Below are positions 7,022-16,303 of a DNA stretch of 57,372 bases, piece by piece (the stretch's first letter is position 1; each line of letters begins with the position of its first letter). The notes under the pieces are model-generated. The model was not told where the DNA came from. It searched no databases and worked only from the letters and a program-made list of their open reading frames with translations. This stretch comes from Opitutaceae bacterium. GTDB taxonomy: Bacteria > Verrucomicrobiota > Verrucomicrobiia > Opitutales > Opitutaceae. Where the stretch lies: positions 1 to 57,372 of the forward strand of contig JACSRI010000058.1 in assembly GCA_014879845.1 (NCBI GenBank), given 5' to 3'. Made by a program: the position numbers and the translations under genes.

Positions 7022-9493
7022 ATGTCCGCCTTCGACGGCATTTCCGCGACCCTGCGCATCCCCGACCTGTGGCAGCAGGATGCCGTGCGCGCGCTCGACG
7101 CCGGGCGCGATGTGGTGGTTTCGGCGCCCACCGGTGCGGGCAAGACCCACATCTTCGAGCTCCTGGTGGAGCGTGGCTGGCGCCGGCAGGCGGTCTACAC
7201 CGTCCCGACCCGCGCCCTCGCCAACGACAAGCTCGCGGAGTGGCGCGCCCGCGGCTGGAATGTCGGCATCGCGACCGGCGATGTCGCCGAGAACCTGAAC
7301 GCTCCCGTCGTCGTCGCCACGCTCGAGACGCAGAAGAGCCGGTTTCTGCAGCGCACCGGGCCGGCCCTGCTCGTGATCGACGAGTACCAGTTGCTCGCCG
7401 ATCCCATCCGCGGCACCAACTACGAACTCGCGATCGCGCTGGCGCCGCGCACGACCCAGCTGCTGCTGCTCAGTGGCAGCGTCGGCAATCCCGCGGACCT
7501 GCAGGCGTGGCTCGCCCGGCTCGGGCGCGACGCCGTGCTCGTGCATCATCCCCAGCGTCCCGTGCCGCAGGAGGAGGTCTGGCTCGAGGCGCTGACCGAC
7601 CGCGTGCCTGAGGTGGTGCGCGGGTTCTGGCCGCGCATGATCGCGCGCGCCCTGCTCGCCAACCTCGGCCCGGTCCTCGTCTTCGCGCCCCAGCGCAAGG
7701 CGGCCGAGCAGATGGCGCGGCACCTGTCGGCCGCGCTGCCCGTACTCGACCCGCTCGTGTTGACACGCGAACAGGAACAACTCGCCGGCGACCGGCTCGC
7801 GAAGCTGCTCAAGACGCGCATCGCGTTTCACCACAGCGGGCTCAGCTACGCGCAGCGCGCCGGCCTGGTCGAGCCGCTGGCCAAGGCCGGGCAACTGCGC
7901 GCGGTCGTGGCCACGACCGGACTGGCCGCCGGGATCAACTTTTCCATGCGCTCGGTGCTCGTGACCGAGACCGAGTACACCGTCGGCAGCCTGCAGCGGC
8001 TGATCCGGCCGGACGAGTTGCTCCAGATGTTCGGCCGGGCCGGGCGCCGCGGTCTCGACGAGGTGGGCTACGTGCTCGTCGCGCCGGATCGCCCGCGTCT
8101 GGCCGAGGCGCGTCCGCTGCACGTGCGGCGCGCGGCGACGGTGGAGTGGCCGGGGCTGATCGCGGTCATGCACGCCGCGGTGAAGTCGGGTGATGATCCC
8201 ATGGCGGCGGCGGTGGCGCTATGTGGGCGACTTTTCAGCCCGCAGAGCGTGCCGCTCGGCGTGGAGCACTGCCTCGGGACCGGGCCGCAGCGCTGCGGCC
8301 TGATGATCGATGCCGCGCGGGCGCGCCGCGCGCACCCGGAGGTGGCGGAGATGCGCAACTCGCGCGGACTCTGGGAGCCGCAGCCACCCGCGTCGCGCGT
8401 GCCGCTTGACCAGGCCCTGGTCTGGGCCGGCGGTCGGTGGCGCCCGGCGTTGTCGCAAGCGGACGTCCTGCGGACGCACGGGTCCGGCCAGCTCTGCCTG
8501 CTCGGGCGGGGGCGCGAGCGTCGCTACGGCCGCGAGGTGCAGCTGGCTGTCCGCGACCGGCGCGATCCCGCCGTCCTCGCGCCGGTCAAGCCGGTGCGCC
8601 GGGCGCTCGCCGGCGTGATGGCTGAGGGGCCGCGGAGCGTCGTTCCTCACGTGGTCGACGATGCCGGGCTGCGCGCGCGGGTCCTGCCGCTGCTTCCGGC
8701 GTTGTCCGGCGGTGGCCGGCTCTTGGAACTCGTCGAGCGAGGCGGATTGGTCGTGGCGCGGGTGGACTACGGACACATCGAGATCGATGTGTACCGGGAC
8801 GGGCACGGGGCGGCGCTCATCGCGCCGGAGACACGCAAGGCTTACCCGGCGGAGTGTCAGGGCTGCCCACAACTCGGAGTGTGCGAGGGCGAGCTCCGTC
8901 GCGCGCGCTCGCCTGCGTTTGCCTGGCTGCAACTGGGACTGGTCGACGGCCGCGGCGTGCCGACGCGGCGCGGCCAGCTGTTCAGCCTTTTCCACAACGG
9001 CGAGGGGCTCGCGGTGGCGGCGGCGCTGGAGGACGAGACCTATGATGTGGACGTGCTGCTGGCCGACCTGGCCAACCTGCGCGCGGGCCACCGCTTCGAG
9101 GAACATGCCGGAAAGAGCACGCGCTTGGGCGTGGCCTGCCGCGGCGCATTTGGCGACGCCACGCACGAGGGCTATCTCGAGCGCGGGCTTCCGCCGCACT
9201 ATGGCGACGGGGCGGCCGAGGTCCTGGCGTTGACTGCGTCTGGGCGTCCGCCCGATGGACTCTATTCCAGCGAGCTGCGCCCGGGCGATGTCGAGCGCGC
9301 CCGCCTCGAGTGGCACAGCCTGCTGCGGCACATCATGCACGCGCCGGCGCTGGACTGGCCGCGGTGGACACTCCTGCAGGAGGCAGCGGCCCGTTACGTC
9401 TCAGGGCACCACCTGCGTTCGATGCTTGGGGATCTGCCGCCGTTGACGCCGGCCCAGACGCGGCGTGTCGACCACCGGCTGAGGTTCGGCTGA
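7022..9493 (+). CDS. Ski2-like superfamily 2 helicase with a C-terminal cysteine cluster
   Basis: This 823-residue protein has the SF2 helicase motifs in order: Walker A APTGAGKTH (about residue 35), Walker B variant DEYQ (about 120), LSGSVG as motif III, TTGLAAGINF as motif V and QMFGRAGRRG as motif VI (about 340). The second half is unlike standard helicases. It holds C-x2-C-x5-C at residues 612-621 (CQGCPQLGVC), the spacing seen in Fe-S motifs of Cas4/AddB-type nucleases, plus further cysteines (HCLGTGPQRC, GVACRG). A role in nucleic-acid repair or RNA handling is inferred from motifs only. No Shine-Dalgarno is seen; the ATG at 7022 fits the helicase N-terminus. Confidence 0.85.
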   Translation: MSAFDGISATLRIPDLWQQDAVRALDAGRDVVVSAPTGAGKTHIFELLVERGWRRQAVYTVPTRALANDKLAEWRARGWNVGIATGDVAENLNAPVVVATLETQKSRFLQRTGPALLVIDEYQLLADPIRGTNYELAIALAPRTTQLLLLSGSVGNPADLQAWLARLGRDAVLVHHPQRPVPQEEVWLEALTDRVPEVVRGFWPRMIARALLANLGPVLVFAPQRKAAEQMARHLSAALPVLDPLVLTREQEQLAGDRLAKLLKTRIAFHHSGLSYAQRAGLVEPLAKAGQLRAVVATTGLAAGINFSMRSVLVTETEYTVGSLQRLIRPDELLQMFGRAGRRGLDEVGYVLVAPDRPRLAEARPLHVRRAATVEWPGLIAVMHAAVKSGDDPMAAAVALCGRLFSPQSVPLGVEHCLGTGPQRCGLMIDAARARRAHPEVAEMRNSRGLWEPQPPASRVPLDQALVWAGGRWRPALSQADVLRTHGSGQLCLLGRGRERRYGREVQLAVRDRRDPAVLAPVKPVRRALAGVMAEGPRSVVPHVVDDAGLRARVLPLLPALSGGGRLLELVERGGLVVARVDYGHIEIDVYRDGHGAALIAPETRKAYPAECQGCPQLGVCEGELRRARSPAFAWLQLGLVDGRGVPTRRGQLFSLFHNGEGLAVAAALEDETYDVDVLLADLANLRAGHRFEEHAGKSTRLGVACRGAFGDATHEGYLERGLPPHYGDGAAEVLALTASGRPPDGLYSSELRPGDVERARLEWHSLLRHIMHAPALDWPRWTLLQEAAARYVSGHHLRSMLGDLPPLTPAQTRRVDHRLRFG

Positions 9494-9639
9494 CCGGGTC
9501 CGGGCGGCGTCCCGCGTGCGTGCCTCGTCCTTGCATTCCGCACGGACGCACCGTAGGTCATTCCGCTGTCCGTCGCGCGCGCGCGAAAGCCACCCACGCT
9601 CCCGGGCCGCGCCGACAGACTCCAGCCCTGCCACGGACC

Positions 9640-12636
9640 ATGCCGAAACTGCCTCGAATCTCCGGCCCCGCTCGCCCTCTGCTTCTTGTCTTCGCGTGTA
9701 TGCTGGTTTCAGCACTGCGCGCCTCACCGCCCGGACCGTCGGCCTCGCTGCTTGGCGAGTGGACCGGCGATGTCACGCGCGGGATTTCTGGCGAGGAACT
9801 GCCCAAGGCCGTCTCCAGCGCCCGGCGGTATTGGAACGAAGGTGACGTCGTGCGGGCCGAGGTGATCATCGGCGGCGAGGGCACGTTGCGCACGGGGCAG
9901 GTCGTCATCGTGCCGCGCGGATCGCGGTTCCTCCGTATCGTGACGCTCGAGACAGGCGCGACGGAGTATTTCCTGGGATCCACCGCCCAGGGCGGCTTGC
10001 TCTGGACTCCGCTGGCTGCCGGGCGCGCGCCGTTCATCGAACGCGTCACGGGCAGCGGCAAGGCCCGCAAGCTCGAGGTGCTCGCCGCCGCAGGTGACGC
10101 CTGGAGCGTGGTCGATGCCCTCGCGCCGGCGACGGCGTCCGCGTTCGGCGCGAGCCTGGATGGGGGCGCTCCTGCGGCCGGGGTCGAGCCACTCGTATTG
10201 CCCGCGGCATCCGAGTTGGCGCTCCTCGATCGGCTGGCTGAACAGATGGAGATCGCGGCCACGGCCAAGGCCAACGGCGACCGCCTCGCGCGTGAACTCG
10301 CGGCTGCGTGGCGCGATACGGAGGAGGCAAAGGCCCAGGCGCGGGCCGCCGAGACCGACGCGGCCAAGGCGCGCGCCGAACTCAAGTCCGCCGGCGAGAT
10401 CGGCACCGCGCTCGAGCTGCAGCAGCAGGTCGAGGCCGCCCGGCGCAACCTCAAGGAGGCCCGCGACTGGGCCGGTGAACTCGAGCGCAAGGTGGACGAG
10501 ACCAGTCGCGCCGCCGAGGCTTCGGCCGCGCGGGTGAAGGAACTCGAAAGCGAACTGGCCGCGCAGAAGAGCGCCGCTTCCGCCGCACTGGCGCAGGCGA
10601 ACACGACCGAAGGGCAACGCCAGGAGCTGCTCGCGCGGCTCTCCGACTCGGAAAAGAAACGCCAGGGCGCAGAAGCGGCCCTCGCCGAGGCCACGCGGGG
10701 CCGCGCCGAGGCCCAGGAGGCACGCACCCAGGCCGAAGGCGAACTGGCAGCCGCGCGCGCTGCACTCGACGTTGCCGCCAAGGAAAAGACCGCACTGGAG
10801 GGACGTGTCGTTCAGCTCACAGGCGCGGTCTCGGATGGAGCCCGCCTGAACAGCGACCTGGCCGCCGCGCAGGCCGAGGTGGAACGACTCTCCGGCGAAC
10901 TCGCCCAGGCCAAGGCGGGCATCACCCAGGCCGACACGGCGCTGGCCGCCGCCGCCCGGCGCGAGCAGGAGCGCAGCGAGGAGGCCGCGCGTCTCACCAA
11001 GACGCTGGAGGACTTGAAGGCGGAACAGGCTGGGCTGGCCAAGGCACGCGATGAGGCGCTCGCGCGTCTGGCGACGCTGGCCAAGGAGATCGAGGAGGGG
11101 CGCACGGGCAGTGCCCAGCTCGTTGCCGAGCTCGGCGCCCTCAAGGCGAAAGCCGACGAACGTGCGACCGAGGCCGAGGCGCTTCGCCAGCAGTTGGCTG
11201 AGACCTCCGGTGCGACCAGTCAGGCTGCCGAGGAGCGGAATCGTCTGCAGGCCGAACTCGCCGCCGCGCGCGAGCAGTTGCAGGCGGCGACGGGCCAGGC
11301 GGCCGGCGGCGCGCAGGCCGAGGCCGCGCGCCAGGCCGCGGAGTCGTCCCGCGCGAAGGCCGAGGCTGCTCTCGCCGCGCTGCAGAAGGACCTCGAGGCC
11401 ATGCGCACCACGACCGTGCAGCTGCAGAAGGAACTCTCGGACCTTCGTGTCGCCGCCGACTCCCACGCGCGCGAGGCGACGCAGGCGCGCGAGCGACTCG
11501 CCGCGTCCTCCCAATCCGGCGAGGCCGCCGCGACAGAGCGCGCCGCGCTGCAAACCCAACTCGCGACCGCCCAGGCCGAGCTCGAGGCCGCGCGCGGCTC
11601 GATTGTCCGGCTGGAGAAGGAGAGCGAGGGACTTCGTGCCGACCTTCTCGCGCGTTCGCGCGACATCGAGACGCTGCAGTCGCGACTCGCCTCACAAAAC
11701 GGTTCGGCCACCGCCGCCGATCAGCAGCTCGCCGCACTCCAGGCCGACCTCGCGTCGGTGCGCGCCGAGTTGACCGCGGCACAGCTGGCCCGGAGCGAGT
11801 CCGAGGCGACGACACGACGACTGGCCGAGGCGGCCGCTGCACCGGCACACGCCGACGCGGAAAGCGTCGCCGAATTGACCCGCGCGCGGGCGCGTATCGG
11901 AGAACTGGAGGCGGAAGCCACCGGCTCGGCCACGCGGGTCGCCCAGCTCGAGAGGCAACTCGCCGAACTGAATGCGCAGGCGGAAGCCCGCGCCGCGGCC
12001 GGCACGACCGACGCCCGGATCGCGGATCTGGAAAAGCGCCTGGCCGACACCTTCGCCCGTTCCGAGGCCCGGCAGGCGGAAGTCGACCGCCTGCTTCAAC
12101 GCATCGCACAGTTGGAGGAGGCGGCGCCGGCTTCCTCGCGGCCTGCGGCCGGTCCAGGTGAGGTGGATCGTCTCACGCGCCAGCTGGCCGAATCCGAGCA
12201 GGCGCGCCGCGATCTCGAGCAGCGTGTGGCCTCGCTCACCGCGCCGACGCGGACGGCTCCCGCCACTCCCGTGGCATCAGCGCCGCCGCCGCCCACAGCA
12301 CGACCTGCACCGGCGACGACCGCACCTGTTTCCGCTCCGACGACCAGTCCGGCGGCACCGACGCGGCCGGACGGGCCGGACGCCGCGGCGCGGGTCACGC
12401 CTGCCGGGACCCGCCCGCCGGGCAGCGATGCCGCCGTGATCCAGGTGGTGCAGCGCGTCGCGATCAGTGGGTATCGGGGATCTGGAGTCGAGAGCGTCGC
12501 CGTGATCGATGGGCAGCCTTACCGCACCGGACAGTTGATCGATGTCGTCCGCGGCGTCCGCTTCCAGCGCGTCGAGGGCAACGAGATCGTCTTCAGCGGC
12601 CCGGATGGCGCCGAGTACCGCCGGATGGTGCGCTGA
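9640..12636 (+). CDS. Exported long coiled-coil protein with similar globular domains at both ends
   Basis: This 998-residue protein has a signal peptide (LLLVFACMLVSALRA), a beta-rich N-terminal domain (about residues 30-185), an Ala/Glu/Arg heptad-rich coiled coil (about 195-860), a Pro/Thr/Ala linker (about 870-935) and a small C-terminal beta domain (about 940-998). The end domains share a pattern: RTGQVVIVPRGSRFLRI near residue 83 and RTGQLIDVVRGVRFQRV near residue 962. The C-terminal domain resembles GspC-like modules. No enzyme motif is present. It may be an envelope scaffold or tether; this is inference. It follows the helicase by 146 bases. Confidence 0.75.
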   Translation: MPKLPRISGPARPLLLVFACMLVSALRASPPGPSASLLGEWTGDVTRGISGEELPKAVSSARRYWNEGDVVRAEVIIGGEGTLRTGQVVIVPRGSRFLRIVTLETGATEYFLGSTAQGGLLWTPLAAGRAPFIERVTGSGKARKLEVLAAAGDAWSVVDALAPATASAFGASLDGGAPAAGVEPLVLPAASELALLDRLAEQMEIAATAKANGDRLARELAAAWRDTEEAKAQARAAETDAAKARAELKSAGEIGTALELQQQVEAARRNLKEARDWAGELERKVDETSRAAEASAARVKELESELAAQKSAASAALAQANTTEGQRQELLARLSDSEKKRQGAEAALAEATRGRAEAQEARTQAEGELAAARAALDVAAKEKTALEGRVVQLTGAVSDGARLNSDLAAAQAEVERLSGELAQAKAGITQADTALAAAARREQERSEEAARLTKTLEDLKAEQAGLAKARDEALARLATLAKEIEEGRTGSAQLVAELGALKAKADERATEAEALRQQLAETSGATSQAAEERNRLQAELAAAREQLQAATGQAAGGAQAEAARQAAESSRAKAEAALAALQKDLEAMRTTTVQLQKELSDLRVAADSHAREATQARERLAASSQSGEAAATERAALQTQLATAQAELEAARGSIVRLEKESEGLRADLLARSRDIETLQSRLASQNGSATAADQQLAALQADLASVRAELTAAQLARSESEATTRRLAEAAAAPAHADAESVAELTRARARIGELEAEATGSATRVAQLERQLAELNAQAEARAAAGTTDARIADLEKRLADTFARSEARQAEVDRLLQRIAQLEEAAPASSRPAAGPGEVDRLTRQLAESEQARRDLEQRVASLTAPTRTAPATPVASAPPPPTARPAPATTAPVSAPTTSPAAPTRPDGPDAAARVTPAGTRPPGSDAAVIQVVQRVAISGYRGSGVESVAVIDGQPYRTGQLIDVVRGVRFQRVEGNEIVFSGPDGAEYRRMVR

Positions 12637-12643
12637 GGCGCGC

Positions 12644-15580
12644 CTATCGCACCACGCCATCGAGCACCGCCTGCAGGGCCTGTCGGTCGAACGGCTTGGG
12701 CAGGAACGCCGCCGGAGGATTGGCTTTGTAGCGCTCCGGGGTCAGGCGCTCGGAATAGCCGCTCATCATCACGACCGGGACCGCCGGCCTAATCTTGCGC
12801 ATCTCGGCGAACGCCGTCTCGCCGTCCATGCGGGGCATGGTCAGGTCGAGCAACACCGCCCGGAGGCGGTCCGCGCTGTGTCGGAACTGTTCTAGGCCTT
12901 CCTCGCCATTGGCCGCGCCGATCGTCTCGTAGCCGAGGCTCTGGATGAGGCGGGTGGCCGTGCGTCGCACGCCGGGTTCGTCGTCGACGACCAGCACGAG
13001 CCCCCGATGCACGGGCGTGCCGGCCGGTGGCTTCCCGCTCGACGCGGCGGACACGTGCGTGGGCATCGCCGGCAGGTAGATGCGGAAGGTGCTGCCGCGT
13101 CCCTCGTCGGTGAGGACCTCGATCGCACCCTCATGCGATCGCACGATGCCGTGCGCGGCGGGGAGTCCCAGGCCCTGGCCGGTGAACTTGGTGGTGAAGA
13201 ACGGCTCGAAGATCCGGGCGCGCGCCTCCGGGGCGATACCCGGGCCGTCGTCGCGCACTTCGAGGATCACGTAGTCGCCCGGCGTGAGCGACTGGGTCAG
13301 CGCGCGGCTGGAGAGCACCTGGATATTCAGGTGCTCGAGTCGCGTGCTCACGACGATGTGGCCGGGACGCTCGCCGATGGCCTGGGCGGCGTTGACGACC
13401 AGGTTCATCAGGACCTGCTGGATCTGCGGATGCGCGGCGTGCACCAGCGGCAGCGGGCGCGTGAGGTCGAAGCGCACGTCGATGTGGCGCCCGGCCGAGA
13501 CGAGGAGCAGGTCGCGCGTGTCCTCCACCAGACCGGTGAGGTCGACATCCGTGAAGGCGAGGGTGGAGCGGCCGGCGTAGGCGAGCAGGAGCTGGCAGAG
13601 TTCGCCGGCGCGTGTGGCGGCCGCCTCGACCTGCTCGAGCAACTCGTTCTGCGGTGCGGTCTCGGGCAGATCGAGGCGCGCGAGGTTGGCGTTGCCTAGG
13701 ACGGTCGTCAGGAGGTTGTTGAACTCGTGGGCCACGCCGCCGGCGAGCACGCCGAGGCTTTCATTGCGCTGCAGCTGCTGCAGGCGGCGCTCCTGCGCGA
13801 CCTTCTCGGCCTCCGTGGCCTTTTGCTGCGAGAGGTCGCGCATCGTGTAGGAGAGCAGCTCCCGGTCGTCCACGCCGCCGTGGTGCAGGATCACGACGAG
13901 CGAGACCGGCAGCGGATCTCCGGAGGGCGCGCGCAACGTGGTCTCGCCAAGCCAGGAGCGCGCGAGCAGTGCCGCCGGGATCGCCTGGTCGTGCAGCACC
14001 CGGAGTGTATCCGTCGGGATGATCTCGTCGATCATGCGCCCACGCAGGCTCGCCAGGCTCGGACGCGCGAGGAAGCGCAGGAACGCGGCGTTGGCGTGCA
14101 CGATGCGGCCGTCCAGGTCGGTGGTGAGGACGAAGTCCGTCGTTACCTCGATGATCTGCATGAGGCGGCGCGCCTCGGCCTCGGCACTGAGGCGGTCGGT
14201 GACGTCGAGGTGCGTGCCGGAGACGGTGAGTGGAGCGCCGGCCGCATCACGGGCCACGACCGAGCCACGCGCATGGATCCAGCGCCACGTGCCGGAACTC
14301 GCGCGCACGCGGAAGTCGATCTCGTAGAGCGCGGATCGGCCGGCCAGGTGGTCGGCGAGGGCGGTGGACAAACGCGGCCGGTCGGCCGGATGGGCAAACT
14401 CCTGCCAGGACGGCTCCACGCCGCCGAGGCGGGCGAGATCCACCTCGAGCATTTCCGCGCATCGGTTGTTGTAGGTGACCCGTCCGGTCGGGATGTCCCA
14501 GTCCCACAGGCCGAGTTGCGCGCCATTGAGGACGCGCTCGAGCCGCGCCTCGCTCGCCAGCACGCGCGTCTCGGCAGCGTCGCGGCGCGACACGGTCACA
14601 CCGATGCCCAGGCCGACGACGGCGACCGTGACCTCGAAGATGAGGAAACTGACGACCTGCGGCGTGGCGGCCTCCGTCAGGTGCAGCCCGATCAGGCTGC
14701 CCATCGTGAGCACGAGCGTGGCCGCGGTGGCGCCGGGCAACCCATGTCGCACGCTGATCCACACCAGCGGAAGGAAACACAGGAAGAAGGCGCTGTAGTC
14801 GGATCGTGGATCGAGGACGAACGTGCCGGCGAGGCATGCGCTGAGGACGAGCATCCGGCCGGCCAACTCGGCGAGTTCGCCGCCCGTCCAGGACTGGCGG
14901 ATGTCCGCCGTGGGCCGCAGCCCGAGCCAGGGCGCGGCCAGAACCGACGCGATGGGCAGGATGGTCAGGACGCCGCTGGCGTCGCCGACCCACCAGCGGA
15001 TCGCGGTCTCGAGGTATCGTTGTGCGGGCGTGAGGTCGAGGGCCACTGCGAGGGCCGTGCCGGGCAACGCGAGAAGGGCCGGCGTGCCGACGGTCACGAC
15101 AGCGAAGAGCACGGTCTCACGCGTGCCGCCGGGAAGCAGGATCGGGCCGTGCAGCCGACGTACGATCGCCGCGACCGCGGTCACGACCGCGGTGATAAGA
15201 AGGGGGAACAACCAGGGATCCCACCAATGCGAGATTCCCGGCGTGATGATCGCGCCCAGGGTGTTGGCCGCGAAGACCACCGGCGCGGCCCGCGGGCCGA
15301 GGAGGAGCAGGAGCACCAGCGCGAGTCCGCACGGTGGATACCAGAGCGAGACGCCCTCCACGACCTCGAACCAACGCGCCGACAGGTGCGCGGCGAGATG
15401 CAGCAGGAGGTAGAGCAGGCAGGCCGCGGTCGCGTGGCGGACCGAGGTCTTTGCCGGATATTCTGACGTAGGGTTCTTCAGGGGAGAGACTGACCGTGGG
15501 AGGCGACGCTGCCGCGCCGCGCTGTTGTTCGGCAAGGAGTTGATCGGACGGACAGCCCGTGAGTTCACGGGAAAATGCAC
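12644..15580 (-). CDS. MASE1 hybrid sensor histidine kinase with C-terminal receiver
   Basis: This protein of about 978 residues has a MASE1-type membrane sensor (about residues 50-335, roughly eight helices, beginning LYLLLHLAAHLSARWF) and two PAS domains (about 345-465 and 475-590). A HisKA helix carries the phospho-accepting histidine in GGVAHEFNNLL. The HATPase has N, G1 (DDGPGI) and G2 (GQGLGL) boxes, and the receiver holds VLVVDDEPGV, LLDLTMPRMDG and the conserved Lys in LPKPF. No response regulator lies beside it, so output may go through its own receiver or a distant partner. The start is uncertain: GTG at 15580 is the upstream limit. It converges with the coiled-coil gene, seven bases apart. 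Confidence 0.88.
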   Translation of the reverse strand: MHFPVNSRAVRPINSLPNNSAARQRRLPRSVSPLKNPTSEYPAKTSVRHATAACLLYLLLHLAAHLSARWFEVVEGVSLWYPPCGLALVLLLLLGPRAAPVVFAANTLGAIITPGISHWWDPWLFPLLITAVVTAVAAIVRRLHGPILLPGGTRETVLFAVVTVGTPALLALPGTALAVALDLTPAQRYLETAIRWWVGDASGVLTILPIASVLAAPWLGLRPTADIRQSWTGGELAELAGRMLVLSACLAGTFVLDPRSDYSAFFLCFLPLVWISVRHGLPGATAATLVLTMGSLIGLHLTEAATPQVVSFLIFEVTVAVVGLGIGVTVSRRDAAETRVLASEARLERVLNGAQLGLWDWDIPTGRVTYNNRCAEMLEVDLARLGGVEPSWQEFAHPADRPRLSTALADHLAGRSALYEIDFRVRASSGTWRWIHARGSVVARDAAGAPLTVSGTHLDVTDRLSAEAEARRLMQIIEVTTDFVLTTDLDGRIVHANAAFLRFLARPSLASLRGRMIDEIIPTDTLRVLHDQAIPAALLARSWLGETTLRAPSGDPLPVSLVVILHHGGVDDRELLSYTMRDLSQQKATEAEKVAQERRLQQLQRNESLGVLAGGVAHEFNNLLTTVLGNANLARLDLPETAPQNELLEQVEAAATRAGELCQLLLAYAGRSTLAFTDVDLTGLVEDTRDLLLVSAGRHIDVRFDLTRPLPLVHAAHPQIQQVLMNLVVNAAQAIGERPGHIVVSTRLEHLNIQVLSSRALTQSLTPGDYVILEVRDDGPGIAPEARARIFEPFFTTKFTGQGLGLPAAHGIVRSHEGAIEVLTDEGRGSTFRIYLPAMPTHVSAASSGKPPAGTPVHRGLVLVVDDEPGVRRTATRLIQSLGYETIGAANGEEGLEQFRHSADRLRAVLLDLTMPRMDGETAFAEMRKIRPAVPVVMMSGYSERLTPERYKANPPAAFLPKPFDRQALQAVLDGVVR

Positions 15581-15626
15581 AGGACGCCGGGGTGAACTCC
15601 CCAGGCCGGATGCTCGTACGCGACAA

Positions 15627-15654
15627 GGCCGTGCCTCCCTGCGGCGGCACGGCC
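15627..15654 (-). terminator. Hairpin downstream of the cytochrome c gene
   Basis: GGCCGTGCC (15627-15635) pairs perfectly with GGCACGGCC (15646-15654). On the minus strand it lies 25 bases after the cytochrome stop and is followed by TTGTCG, a weak U-tract. It also sits upstream of the kinase start. Confidence 0.5.
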
Positions 15655-15679
15655 CGGAAATCGGAACGACAGACCCGCG

Positions 15680-16111
15680 TCAGGACTTGCCCGGCGTGAC
15701 GGAACGGAGGTAGGCGACCACGGCCTCGGCCTCCTCCCGCGAGAGACGGTAACCCGGCATGGGCGGACGCGGCGCCACGCCGTGGTTGGTCTGGCCGGTC
15801 ATGAGGAATTTGATGGCCGACTCGTCATCCGGGTAGGTCGGCAGTCCGGCGATGGCCGGCGCACTCGGTCCCCAGGGCATGGGCACCGTCGCGGCGAACG
15901 GCAGCACCGCGCCTTGGAGCGTCTTGTCGGGATCGAGGCGCCCGTCGGGCAGGTGAGGCGTGTGGCAGTCCACGCACATGGCGACGTTCTCGACGATGTG
16001 GCGCCCGCGCGCCACGGGATCGGAGGCGGCTTCACGGTCGCATCCGGTCAAAACCAGGGCCGCAGCAGCGGACAGGCCGAGAAGGGTGAGGGAGGGGAGA
16101 CTCTTGTTCAT
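15680..16111 (-). CDS. Cytochrome c family lipoprotein
   Basis: This 143-residue protein has a lipoprotein signal peptide ending in lipobox LTGC (about residues 20-23). A class I cytochrome c fold follows, with haem-binding CVDCH near residue 46 and a probable axial Met in PPMPGYRLS. The ending EEAEAVVAYLRSVTP is typical of the final helix. It should be an outer- or inner-membrane-anchored periplasmic electron carrier. No oxidase or dehydrogenase partner gene is adjacent. It is divergent from the epimerase gene with a 192-base gap. Confidence 0.87.
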   Translation of the reverse strand: MNKSLPSLTLLGLSAAAALVLTGCDREAASDPVARGRHIVENVAMCVDCHTPHLPDGRLDPDKTLQGAVLPFAATVPMPWGPSAPAIAGLPTYPDDESAIKFLMTGQTNHGVAPRPPMPGYRLSREEAEAVVAYLRSVTPGKS

Positions 16112-16226
16112 AGGGGGCGCAACTTGGCGAATCGGCGGCGCGGATGTCCAGCACGGGGGCTCATGCGGTGACCGATCGGCCCAGCCGTCGACCGTCCGCG
16201 GGCTCCGCCGCGAGAAAAGGAACGTA

Positions 16227-16250
16227 ATTGCGCGCGCGCCCGCGCTCAAT
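16227..16250. promoter_or_regulatory. 24-bp dyad upstream of the epimerase-phosphorylase genes
   Basis: ATTGCGCGCG (16227-16236) and CGCGCTCAAT (16241-16250) are inverted copies matching at 9 of 10 positions around a CGCC spacer. The dyad centre is about 65 bases before the epimerase ATG, a typical operator position for a sugar-responsive regulator. The regulator is not identified. Confidence 0.45.
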
Positions 16251-16303
16251 CCTCCGGCTTTGACGGGTGCAGGCAGCGAACTGAGACTGCTCCGCTCGCA
16301 CCC

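Noticed and set aside
13727-15466. Long open frame antisense to the MASE1 kinase
   Set aside because: Same reason: it mirrors an unambiguous kinase gene.
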